Below, in pieces: positions 22,494 to 30,776 of a DNA stretch of 34,289 nucleotides. Position numbers and translations under genes: made by a program. The notes under the pieces are model-generated. The model did no database searches. It had not been told where the DNA came from and saw nothing but the letters and a program-made list of their open reading frames with translations. How positions within the stretch are numbered: the first letter of the stretch is position 1; every line of letters starts with the position of its first letter. The DNA comes from Candidatus Latescibacterota bacterium (GTDB taxonomy: Bacteria > Latescibacterota > UBA2968 > UBA8231). The stretch lies in assembly GCA_007136405.1 (NCBI GenBank), contig SLHA01000120.1:1-34289 (forward strand), read 5' to 3'.

Positions 22494-23642
22494 GTGATCT
22501 ACTTCGACTATAACGCAACCACGCCCCTGCACGAGGATGTGCTGGAGGCCATGGTTCCGTTCCTGACCCTTCGTTTCGGCAATCCTTCCAGTTACTACCA
22601 GCTGGGGCGGGATGCCCGTCAGGCGCTCGAGCAGGCTCGGCGGGATGTGGCCGTGTGCCTCGGAGCCCAGCCGGACGAGATCGTCTTTACGGGGGGCGGT
22701 ACGGAAGCGGACAACCTGGCGTTGCGCGGTGTCGCGCATGCACTGCGGGAAAAAGGCCGGCACATCGTCACGTCGGCGGTGGAGCATCACGCGGTATTGC
22801 GTACGGCAGAAGCGCTGCAGGCGGACGGACTGGATGTCACCTGCGTCGGCGTGGATGCTTCCGGCTGCGTGGACCCGGACCAGGTGGGCCGCTGTATTCG
22901 CCCGGATACGGTGCTGGTCAGCATCATGGCGGCCAACAACGAGACCGGGGTGATACAACCCATCCGCGAGATCGCCGCCGTGGCGCATGCAGCGGGTACG
23001 TTGTGCCATACGGACGCCGTCCAGGCGGTGGGCAAAGTGCCCGTAGACGTGGGTGACTGGGGCGTGGACCTACTCACCTTGACAGCCCACAAGATATATG
23101 GTCCCAAGGGCTCAGGGGCGCTCTACATCAAGAGAGGGACACCGCTCTTGTCGCCGATTACCGGCGGGCACCACGAGCAGTCCCGGCGCGCTGGCACAGA
23201 GAACGTGGCGGGTATCGTCGGTCTGAGCGCCGCTCTGCGCATCGTGCTGGAAAGCCTGGAGACGGAAGGCCGGCGCCTGGAGGTTCTGCGCCAGCGTCTG
23301 GAGGACGCCCTGGGTGCCCAACTGGATGGTGTCCATGTTCATGGTGCCGGAGCATCGCGCGTGCCGAATACCAGCAATCTGAGCTTCGCCCGGGTGGACG
23401 GGGAAGCCGTCATCCTGGACCTGGATCTGCACGGCATCTGCGCGGCCACCGGATCCGCCTGCACCACGCACGAACCTGAACCGTCCCACGTGCTGCTGGC
23501 CATGGGTGTGGAGCCGCGCCTGGCCCAGGGCGCCGTCCGCATCTCGCTGGGCAAGGACAGCACGGCGTCCGACGTGGATCGACTGGTCGGCGTCCTGCTG
23601 GACTCCGTGCCGCGTCTGCGCCGGATATCCAGCTTCGCCTGA
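22494..23642 (+). CDS. cysteine desulfurase (NifS/IscS type)
   Basis: A 382-residue pyridoxal-phosphate enzyme starting at GTG (22494), four bases after the scaffold stop. It shows IYFDYNATTPLHEDV, the VEHHA motif, the cofactor lysine Lys200 in LTLTAHKIYGPKGSGALY, RRAGTENVAG, and the catalytic Cys323 in ATGSACTTHEPEPSHVL. The 12-residue-type loop without a long insertion fits group I NifS/IscS enzymes, which hand persulfide to IscU. Upstream in-frame codons (from 22350) overlap the scaffold gene and are out of place. Confidence 0.93.
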   Translation: MIYFDYNATTPLHEDVLEAMVPFLTLRFGNPSSYYQLGRDARQALEQARRDVAVCLGAQPDEIVFTGGGTEADNLALRGVAHALREKGRHIVTSAVEHHAVLRTAEALQADGLDVTCVGVDASGCVDPDQVGRCIRPDTVLVSIMAANNETGVIQPIREIAAVAHAAGTLCHTDAVQAVGKVPVDVGDWGVDLLTLTAHKIYGPKGSGALYIKRGTPLLSPITGGHHEQSRRAGTENVAGIVGLSAALRIVLESLETEGRRLEVLRQRLEDALGAQLDGVHVHGAGASRVPNTSNLSFARVDGEAVILDLDLHGICAATGSACTTHEPEPSHVLLAMGVEPRLAQGAVRISLGKDSTASDVDRLVGVLLDSVPRLRRISSFA

Positions 23643-23716
23643 AGTAGCCTGTTGTCGCGCACACAACCCGCGCAACTTGCACCGCGCGAATGGGATTCAT
23701 GTCCAGGCCGCCGCGA

Positions 23717-24493
23717 TCACTCCGGGAACCGCCGCAGATCGCCACGGTACTCCAGGCCCAGCACCTGGCGCCCCCGGGCGGCGTTGCAGTACTGATCCGC
23801 CTCCGGCAGTCCGGCCGTATGCAGTACCTCCAGACCGATATCCTCTTTTTCGATTGCCAGCCGGCAGGCTTCGGCCAGGTCGTGCCGACAGACGGCACTG
23901 ACTCCTTGTTGCTCCAGCGGTTTGCGATACTTGGTGATGCCCAGGTGGCTGTCGACGATCGAGCAGGGGCGCAGCACGACTATGGACAGGCCGAAAGCTG
24001 CGTGGAACTGCCGGCACATCTCTTCCTGCAGCCGCTTGCTCACCGCGTACGGTGAGCCGTCCGGGCGGCGCACGTCAGCGTCGAAAAAGACTCCGCCGGG
24101 GTGCTGGACCTGACAGGAACCGATATGCACGATGCGCCGGATTTCCTGCTGCCGCGCCACCTCGAGCACGTTCCACATGCCTTTGAGGTTCACCAGCCAG
24201 GGACGATCGTCGTTGGTCTGGTAGCCGCTCCCGCGGACCCCGCCGCCCAGGATGGTGGCATGGACGATGGCATCCATGTCCTGGATGGCGGCGCTGACGT
24301 GCTCATAATCGGCGATATCACCGTGAACCACCTCGCCCTCCCATGCGCCGTCGATATCCTCGTACGCCTTCCAGGCCTCCGGTCCGATATCCACGGCGCG
24401 TACCGTGTGCCGCTCCGCGAGACTGGCCAACACGGCGCGTCCCACCCAGCCGGCAGCTCCAAAGACGACGATGCGCTGAGGATCGTTGCTCAT
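23717..24493 (-). CDS. NAD-dependent epimerase/dehydratase (extended SDR)
   Basis: A 258-residue protein; the ATG at 24493 is preceded by GGGAGGA. IVVFGAAGWVGRAVL is the NAD-binding G-x-x-G-x-x-G loop, and VHGDIADYEHV and VHATILGGGV follow the SDR pattern. The YAVSK motif (Tyr-x-x-x-Lys) is the catalytic pair, with HIGSCQVQHPGGVFF preceding it. Shorter than most sugar-nucleotide epimerases (~310 residues). The substrate may be a sugar, a sugar acid or a steroid-like alcohol and cannot be read from the sequence. It lies 244 bases downstream of the transporter genes on the same strand and may act on the imported compound. Confidence 0.82.
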   Translation of the reverse strand: MSNDPQRIVVFGAAGWVGRAVLASLAERHTVRAVDIGPEAWKAYEDIDGAWEGEVVHGDIADYEHVSAAIQDMDAIVHATILGGGVRGSGYQTNDDRPWLVNLKGMWNVLEVARQQEIRRIVHIGSCQVQHPGGVFFDADVRRPDGSPYAVSKRLQEEMCRQFHAAFGLSIVVLRPCSIVDSHLGITKYRKPLEQQGVSAVCRHDLAEACRLAIEKEDIGLEVLHTAGLPEADQYCNAARGRQVLGLEYRGDLRRFPE

Positions 24494-24737
24494 AATGTTC
24501 CTCCCAAGTTTGCCTGCATCTGGTCTCCGGGCAGGCTGAAGCCCAGCATCATACAAGAAAGTGGCCAATCTGGCCCTGGAAACGGATAGCGGAACCCGAT
24601 TAAACCCCGGTGGCACCGGCACCCGCTGCAAGCCCGCCGAAAATCCGGGTAACCTGACAAGAATCAACCGACGGTCCCAGTCCCTGATTCCTTCCAGCCG
24701 GGAGCCATTCCGCCGAGTGCAATGATAGAGAACCGCC

Positions 24738-26612
24738 CTATTTCTCCGACGGCACAGCGATACCGCGCATGATCGTGCGCTGGGTGAAGAGGAATATGGC
24801 CAGGGTGGGCAGGCTGGTCACCACGATAGACGCGAAGACCGCGGAGGTCGGCGCCTGCTGTTGAAACTGATGCAGCCAGACCGCCAGCACGTGCATTTCC
24901 TCCTGGGGGGCGACCAGCAACGGGTACATGAACATCATCCAGGCATGCCGGAAGGTCTGCAGGGCCACCACGGCGAGAATGGGTTTGCTCAGCGCCATGG
25001 TGACTTCCCAGAACATGCGTAACTCGCTGGCGCCGTCTATGAGCGCTGCTTCGTACAGGTGCTGAGGCAGCGAGTCGAAGAAGCCTTTGAGCAGGAAGAT
25101 CAGGTAGCCATTGACGATGACCGGCAGTACCAGCGCCACGAACGTGTTCAGCAGGTTCAACTGCCGCAGTATGAGGAACTGCGGGATCATGCCGACCATG
25201 GGCGGGAAGGCCATGGTGGCCATGAATATGAGGATGATCTTCCACATTCCGCGCGGCTGAAACCGCGACAGGGCATACGCGGCCAGCGGCTGCAGCGTCA
25301 GGGTGAGGATCAGCGACAAACCTACGAAGATCATGGTGTTGACGAAGGGCCGTCCTTGTACCACCACTTCGGTGAGGACGTTACGGAAATTGCGCAGCGC
25401 GTATTCCCAGCGCAGGCTCCTGGTGTTGTCGAGCACATGCTGGTATTCCAGCATGGGCATGGGTATCGGTATGTGAACAAAGGAGGCGTAGCTTGCTTCG
25501 TGGGCCCGATTGAGGGCTTCCAGGCTGCCGTATTCGGCGCGCAACCATTCCCGCCAGGTATACTCGGGACCGACCAGATACAGCGATTCGGGGGGTTGTT
25601 CGAGCAGGAATTCGCCGAAATCCTGGCGTACGGCGGCGGGTATCCAGCTGTGCTCTCCGGGTATGGATACGGCGCTGAAACCGGGGTAGCTGGTGTTCCA
25701 ACGCTCGTTAAGCAGGTCGATGTCGCCGTATCTGCGGTTCAGAAACGCTTGAAAGTCCGCATCGCCGGCGTCCGTCCGGACATACGAGGAGTTGAGTACT
25801 TCCCCTACGAACAGCAACCATTCCTGACGCAGGGTAGTCTGACGGGTATCCGGCACCCTTCGGGGCAGCGCATACTGCGTGAAACATTCTATGGGCTGAA
25901 CGTGGGCCAGGTTGTACTCGTCCACTCTGTCTGTGCCATACTCCGGAGAGATGATATTCTCCAGGAAGGTCCCGGTCACGGAGACGAAGGCACGTTCGGC
26001 CAGGGGGCGTTCGTGCAGGAGGGCGAAGTATTCCTCATGGTACGGAGAAGGCTCGTAGTTGTAGCGCTGCAGGGTCCATTCGGGAAAGCGCATGCTCAAC
26101 TGGGCCCAACGCCGCAACGGTGAACCCAGATCCTGCCCCAGCGCGGCCAGGTCGTCCGCATACCGCTCCCTGACCCGGTCGGTAAAGCGGGTCAGGTTGG
26201 CCGAAGCCGTGCGTTGGTACAGTTCCGTACCGCCCAGCATCCACCAGTGATCCGGTATCTCATGCGTCTGGACGAAACGCTGCAGGTCCTCGACGCGTTG
26301 CGGCACGATGCGGTCCGGCAGCGTGGCCAGCCGGAAGCTGTAATCCTGGTACCCGCGCATCCGGTTCATGCTGGCGACATCGTAGTTGTATTTGGTTTCC
26401 AGGAATTTGCGGACCAGTACCTGGTCCTGGGTCATGTAGTCCGGCACCAGGTCCAGGTCAGCCGCATCCATGTCGCTGCGCAGCGAACCGGATACCATGA
26501 GCAGAAAGGGGTAGACCATCGTCACGCCCCCGATTACCAGGGCCAGAAACACCCCGCTCTGGAAGAGGATGCCCTTGGTACTTTTGGCCTCTACCTTGGT
26601 CAATACCGACAT
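24738..26612 (-). CDS. MalG-type ABC permease with a ~350-residue insertion after helix 1
   Basis: A 624-residue protein; ordinary MalG-type permeases have ~280. Helix 1 is at about 15-40 (GVFLALVIGGVTMVYPFLLM). The normal permease core resumes near residue 415 (FVNTMIFVGLSLILTLTL) with the EAA loop LYEAALIDGASELRMFWEVT at ~515-535. Between them lies a hydrophilic domain, expected outside the membrane. It has two related stretches, FLNRRYGDIDLLNERWNTSY and WLRAEYGSLEALNRAHEASY, like the Y-G-x-x-x-x-L-N-x-x-W repeats of GH42-type beta-galactosidases. That suggests a sugar-binding or degenerate glycosidase-like domain. It follows the binding-protein/permease fusion by 59 bases, so the two form one importer. 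No ATPase is nearby. Confidence 0.87.
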   Translation of the reverse strand: MSVLTKVEAKSTKGILFQSGVFLALVIGGVTMVYPFLLMVSGSLRSDMDAADLDLVPDYMTQDQVLVRKFLETKYNYDVASMNRMRGYQDYSFRLATLPDRIVPQRVEDLQRFVQTHEIPDHWWMLGGTELYQRTASANLTRFTDRVRERYADDLAALGQDLGSPLRRWAQLSMRFPEWTLQRYNYEPSPYHEEYFALLHERPLAERAFVSVTGTFLENIISPEYGTDRVDEYNLAHVQPIECFTQYALPRRVPDTRQTTLRQEWLLFVGEVLNSSYVRTDAGDADFQAFLNRRYGDIDLLNERWNTSYPGFSAVSIPGEHSWIPAAVRQDFGEFLLEQPPESLYLVGPEYTWREWLRAEYGSLEALNRAHEASYASFVHIPIPMPMLEYQHVLDNTRSLRWEYALRNFRNVLTEVVVQGRPFVNTMIFVGLSLILTLTLQPLAAYALSRFQPRGMWKIILIFMATMAFPPMVGMIPQFLILRQLNLLNTFVALVLPVIVNGYLIFLLKGFFDSLPQHLYEAALIDGASELRMFWEVTMALSKPILAVVALQTFRHAWMMFMYPLLVAPQEEMHVLAVWLHQFQQQAPTSAVFASIVVTSLPTLAIFLFTQRTIMRGIAVPSEK

Positions 26613-26671
26613 GTGAATTCCCGTTCCTTCAGGGGTGTCATACGATCAGTCAACCTTACCTGCTGTCAGTC

Positions 26672-29554
26672 TCACTTGGTGTCCGCGGTGGCGAATTCCG
26701 CCCTGGACATACGCTTGAGCTGGTAAGCCGTGAGCACGATGACCAAAGCCCCCAGGATCCAGGCCATGGCTGCTCCTACGCCATATTGCAGTTCCATGAA
26801 GCTGCGCTCGAAGATATCCATGCCCAGGACGCGCGTGGCTCCGCTTGGACCACCGCCGGTCATGGCCAGGATGAAGTTGGTACCGCCCTTGAAAGCGCCG
26901 ACGATGGCCCCTACGAGCTGGATCAGAATGAGAAATTTGACCCGTGGCAGGGTGATGTAGGCGATTTTCTGCAGGATGGTTGCCCCGTCGATGGTGGCGG
27001 CTTCGACGAGTTCCTCGGGCACGGTTTTCATCGCTGCGAGGTAGATGATGCAGCCGGGGCCGGCCATGGCCCATACCGTGGGCAGAACCACGCAGAGCAT
27101 GGCCAGATCCGGGTCCTCGAGCCAACCGAGCGGCTGGATGTTGAAACTGCCGACCAGGCCGGTTAGAAACGTCAGCACGCCGGATAAGCCGCTGACCTGG
27201 GAGGGGTCCAGTCCAAGGGCCTCGATCTCCAGCGGCGAAGGGCCGCGATAGGCGCTGACGACGGGCCACAGCGTGGTACCAAGCAGGGCGGTGGCGAAGG
27301 CCGCCACGGCGCCGCGCACCGGCCAGCTGAGTTCGCGCAGCTGGTATGCGGCGGCATAGAGCAGACCGATGAGAGAAAACCATATCCCCATAGCGAGCAG
27401 CTTGATCGCCGTCCCGCCCACCGGCCCCAGGTCGTTGAGCAGCAGCAGCAGCTGGTTGAAGAAGCCGGACTCCGATGGCTCGTAGAGCTGTCGCCAAAGG
27501 AAGACCATGATGACTCCGCTGACGACGGTGGGCAGGTAGAAGACCGTGCGGAAGAAATACTTCAGCGTTTCGGTGGGAATCTCGTCCAGCAGGATGGCGA
27601 CCATGATGGGCGGCCAGAAACCCAGTCCGACGGTAAGCAGCACCCAGTAGAAGGTGCGGGCCAGAGAGGCCCAGAATCGTTCGTCGTACAGCACGGTGGC
27701 GAAGTTGTCGATACCCACGAAGGCGCTGTGGATGACCAGTTCGTAATCGAATAACGCCAGTGGCGCTCCCATGATGACCGGGAGGTATTGCCAGAGCAGC
27801 ACGACGGCCAGTGCTGGTGCGATCAGCAGGTAGGCTTTGCGGTAATACCACCAAGTTCGCTTTGAGGGACCCTCTCTCTCGGCGCGGGTGAAGGCGCGCC
27901 AGACCCACACCAGCGAGCCGGTGAAGACGACGATGATGAAGGTCAACACGGAGAAGCCGACGGCGCGGCGCCGGGCCCACTCCTCCTCGGACAGTTCACC
28001 GAGCATGTAGCGGTCCACCCTGTCGGCGTAGTAATCCAGCGTTTCTTCGATACGGCGCAGGGCTTCTTCCCTGGGCAACCTGAGCAGCGGCTGTTGCAGG
28101 GCGCGGTTGATGGGCTCGGAAACGTTGCGGTAGATGAACTGGGTATTGCGGCCATACGGTTCCGGGACCCCGGTTCGCAGGGAAGTCTCGAAGGTCTCGC
28201 GCCAGCCGGGCGGAACTCGCCGCAGGATATCGTGATAGCCGAATTTCTCCAGAATGTCCGGGTTTACGAAGCGCCCGTATCCGTTATCGACGTAGACCCG
28301 GGTGCGGATGCGCTGGGCTTCTTCTCCGGTGATGAACCAGATGTAGCGCATCACGGCGATCTTCTGTTCCGGTGTTGTTTGTCTGAAGACCCCCAGCATG
28401 CGGCTGTTGAGCTCGCCGCCGCGCGTGCCCTTGGGCGAACGGGGAATGGGAGCTATGCCCACCAGTTCCGGATTGAGCGTGGCCAGCATCTCACGGTTCA
28501 ACGTGGTGAACTGCATGCCGATCTGGCCGCGGTTCCACCGCAGGGCGGCGTCGCTGCCGACGATACCCACATAGGCGGCGCCGGTATGGGTTCTGCCTTC
28601 GTGCTCGAACGGCTCGTTGACCAGCCGCATGGTGTAGTAGATGGCTTCGGCAGCCTCGCGCGTATTGAAGGCCGCGTGCCACTCGCCTTCTTCGTTCTGT
28701 TGCATGTACCGCGCGCCATTGGCCACCATGAAGCTGTATATGCCCCAACTGATGGTGGGGCCGCCGGCAAAGGTAATACCATGCACGTTGGGAAGGGTCG
28801 TGATCTGGCGGGCGTATTCCAGCAGTTCATCCCAATTGTCCGGAGGGCGGCGCGGATCCAGCCCGGCTTGCTGGAACAGGTCTTTGCGATACAGCAGCGC
28901 CTTGACCAGAACGTCGGTGGGCATGGCCCACACATGCTTGCCCGGTGGGATCCCCTTCTTCTGCACGTCCGCTCTCCTGTACATCACCGGCCATACCGGT
29001 TCGACCACACGGTCACGGATTGTCTGCAAGCTTGCCGCGATCTCTTCCGGAGAGGGGTCGGCCAGCCATTCACCATCCGGACCCGCCTGCCGGGTCTGTG
29101 GATCCGGGCTGTTCACCCGGGCCAGCAGTTCCTCCAGAGGCTCGAGGAAACCATGGTTGATGTAGCTGGAGGACTGCCGGAAGTTGACGTATATGGCATG
29201 CGGGGGATGCCCGGAGGCGATGCCCATCAGGGGGCCGGTATCCATGGCACTGCCCTCGATGGCCGGCATCTGGAAGGGTTCCACATGGTATTGCGGATAC
29301 TGTTCCAGAAAGGCGCGGACCACGGCGCGTTGCGCTATGGCGCTGACATCCATGTCCGTGGGGTTGGGCAGCGCGGCGGCGCGAAAGGTGATGCGCTCCT
29401 TGGCCTGGGCCCATCCCGGGCTGCTGTCCGCCAACAACAAAACACCGAACAGCAGGATACCCAGGCTGGCGGGCCGTAACGAACCGGCTAGACGCAGGAA
29501 TCTGGCGGCATGGCGCATATACGAACAACGGCATGTGTGTGAGTGTCGTGGCAC
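26672..29554 (-). CDS. fused extracellular solute-binding protein and MalF-type ABC permease
   Basis: 960 residues from GTG 29554, chosen because AAGGAG lies 7 bases before it; an ATG at 29518 has no such site. Residues ~15-50 form a signal or anchor segment (LGILLFGVLLLADSSPGWAQ). Residues ~50-530 are a family-1-like sugar-binding protein (PTDVLVKALLYRKDLFQQAG, WDELLEYARQI, GSDAALRWNRGQIGMQFTTL). A membrane segment follows (LTFIIVVFTGSLVWVW), then a full MalF-type permease with LLIAPALAVVLLWQYLPVIM and the EAA loop EELVEAATIDGATILQKIAY near residue 850. The binding protein is thereby tethered 1:1 to its channel instead of diffusing. It is co-directional with the second permease. Substrate unknown; an oligosaccharide or glycoside is likely. 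Confidence 0.88.
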   Translation of the reverse strand: MPRHSHTCRCSYMRHAARFLRLAGSLRPASLGILLFGVLLLADSSPGWAQAKERITFRAAALPNPTDMDVSAIAQRAVVRAFLEQYPQYHVEPFQMPAIEGSAMDTGPLMGIASGHPPHAIYVNFRQSSSYINHGFLEPLEELLARVNSPDPQTRQAGPDGEWLADPSPEEIAASLQTIRDRVVEPVWPVMYRRADVQKKGIPPGKHVWAMPTDVLVKALLYRKDLFQQAGLDPRRPPDNWDELLEYARQITTLPNVHGITFAGGPTISWGIYSFMVANGARYMQQNEEGEWHAAFNTREAAEAIYYTMRLVNEPFEHEGRTHTGAAYVGIVGSDAALRWNRGQIGMQFTTLNREMLATLNPELVGIAPIPRSPKGTRGGELNSRMLGVFRQTTPEQKIAVMRYIWFITGEEAQRIRTRVYVDNGYGRFVNPDILEKFGYHDILRRVPPGWRETFETSLRTGVPEPYGRNTQFIYRNVSEPINRALQQPLLRLPREEALRRIEETLDYYADRVDRYMLGELSEEEWARRRAVGFSVLTFIIVVFTGSLVWVWRAFTRAEREGPSKRTWWYYRKAYLLIAPALAVVLLWQYLPVIMGAPLALFDYELVIHSAFVGIDNFATVLYDERFWASLARTFYWVLLTVGLGFWPPIMVAILLDEIPTETLKYFFRTVFYLPTVVSGVIMVFLWRQLYEPSESGFFNQLLLLLNDLGPVGGTAIKLLAMGIWFSLIGLLYAAAYQLRELSWPVRGAVAAFATALLGTTLWPVVSAYRGPSPLEIEALGLDPSQVSGLSGVLTFLTGLVGSFNIQPLGWLEDPDLAMLCVVLPTVWAMAGPGCIIYLAAMKTVPEELVEAATIDGATILQKIAYITLPRVKFLILIQLVGAIVGAFKGGTNFILAMTGGGPSGATRVLGMDIFERSFMELQYGVGAAMAWILGALVIVLTAYQLKRMSRAEFATADTK

Positions 29555-29650
29555 CGGCAAACTCCTTGATAACCCGGGGTCGAATGATGGCCGCGAGCCT
29601 GTGCGGTGCAGTAATCGTCAGGAATCACTGCTGAGGATGATCGAGGCGGA

Positions 29651-29721
29651 CAAAAGCGTGCATCAAAAGCGACTGCGTGGATAAAAACCGTCTGCGTGGA
29701 TTAAAACCGTCTTCAAGAATA
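29651..29721. repeat. 19-bp tandem repeats upstream of the transporter operon
   Basis: Units starting AAAA at 29665, 29684 and 29703 repeat with a 19-base period (AAAACCGTCTGCGTGGATT and variants), with a shortened one before them. On the minus strand they read TTTTTATCCACGC, similar to the 17-bp units at 17.3 kb. The array is ~100 bases upstream of the transporter fusion gene. Confidence 0.75.
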
Positions 29722-29809
29722 TGGGGGTACTATCCCGCAGCATCAAGAGGCAGCCGGGCCCAGGGTGGAAGGGCTGCCCGATGACCGGCAACCGAAATGC
29801 TGGCGCGGT

Positions 29810-30631
29810 TCAGCCTTGCGGTGCACACGGGGACACGGCGCCGGCTTGTGGCGCGGTGCTCCATTCCTGCAGGCATTGCTGAATGAAATCGACGGTTGCC
29901 TGTTGTTCCTCTGCACCGCGTTTCTGCACCGTCATGGGAGGGCCGAAGGCGAAACGTACTTCCTTGGAGGGATCGACCGGGCCGAAATCCTTCAGATACT
30001 TGCCGTTGCCCCAGGCATCGGTTTTCAGGGCCAGCGGCACCACCGGGACGCCGGCGCGGTGCGCCAGCTTTACGCCGAGGCTGGTGAACCGGGAGGGATC
30101 AAAGGAGGTGGTGCGGGTGGTCTGTGGAAAGACGACGATGGACAGCCCCTGGCGAACTCTGTCCGATCCCTCCTCCAGCACTTTTTTCAGGTCCTGCCGG
30201 GGATGCGTGCGGCTCACGGCGACGGGGTTCAGGGCTCGCATGATCGGACCGAACACCGGGTACGTGAGCAGGCTCTGTTTGACGATGAAGGTGAGCGGGC
30301 GAAAGGGATGTATGATGATGGGCAAGACCACCGTTTCCAGAGCGCTCATGTGGTTGGCGATGATCACGCACGATGAGTTCAGATCGCGGATGTGGTTGAT
30401 GCCGGTGACCTCTATGGCAATGCCCAGCCGTTCCAGCAATCTGAAACAGGCAAGTGTGCTGCGGCACAGTTGATCATCGTCGAAGCGTTTCTGTCTGGCG
30501 CATCGGTTGGCGTGCAGTACGATGCGCAGGAAGGGCAGGTACAGGGAGAGCGAAGGGCATAGCCTGGCCCGCAGAGGTATGCTGCGGGGTTCGCTGCGGT
30601 AGGTATCGTCGCTGAACTCCAGCCAACTCAT
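29810..30631 (-). CDS. PlsC-like lysophospholipid acyltransferase
   Basis: A 273-residue LPLAT-family protein. CVIIANHMSALETVVLP carries the catalytic motif as H94-x4-E99, glutamate replacing the usual aspartate. VVFPQTTRTTSFDPSRF stands for the FPEGTRS motif with Q for E and T for G, and GVPVVPLALKTDAWG is motif IV. These variants form a consistent subgroup signature, so they do not by themselves mean inactivity. The N-terminal LYLPFLRIVLHANR segment may associate with the membrane. The normal reaction adds an acyl chain to lysophosphatidic acid. With the alkylglycerone-phosphate synthase and reductase 10 kb away it could complete alkyl-acyl-glycerol phosphate, but linkage is not demonstrated. 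Confidence 0.8.
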   Translation of the reverse strand: MSWLEFSDDTYRSEPRSIPLRARLCPSLSLYLPFLRIVLHANRCARQKRFDDDQLCRSTLACFRLLERLGIAIEVTGINHIRDLNSSCVIIANHMSALETVVLPIIIHPFRPLTFIVKQSLLTYPVFGPIMRALNPVAVSRTHPRQDLKKVLEEGSDRVRQGLSIVVFPQTTRTTSFDPSRFTSLGVKLAHRAGVPVVPLALKTDAWGNGKYLKDFGPVDPSKEVRFAFGPPMTVQKRGAEEQQATVDFIQQCLQEWSTAPQAGAVSPCAPQG

Positions 30632-30776
30632 GGGTGATGGCCTTTCCGGAGGGCCGGACTGTGATACACGCGGAACGCTGCCGCCGGCGAGGGGCGATGA
30701 CGCCGGCAGCCAGAACAGCCGGCGTCATCACGGATGCGATCCGCGAAGGACTGGAATGCACTGCAGCCAAAGACGG

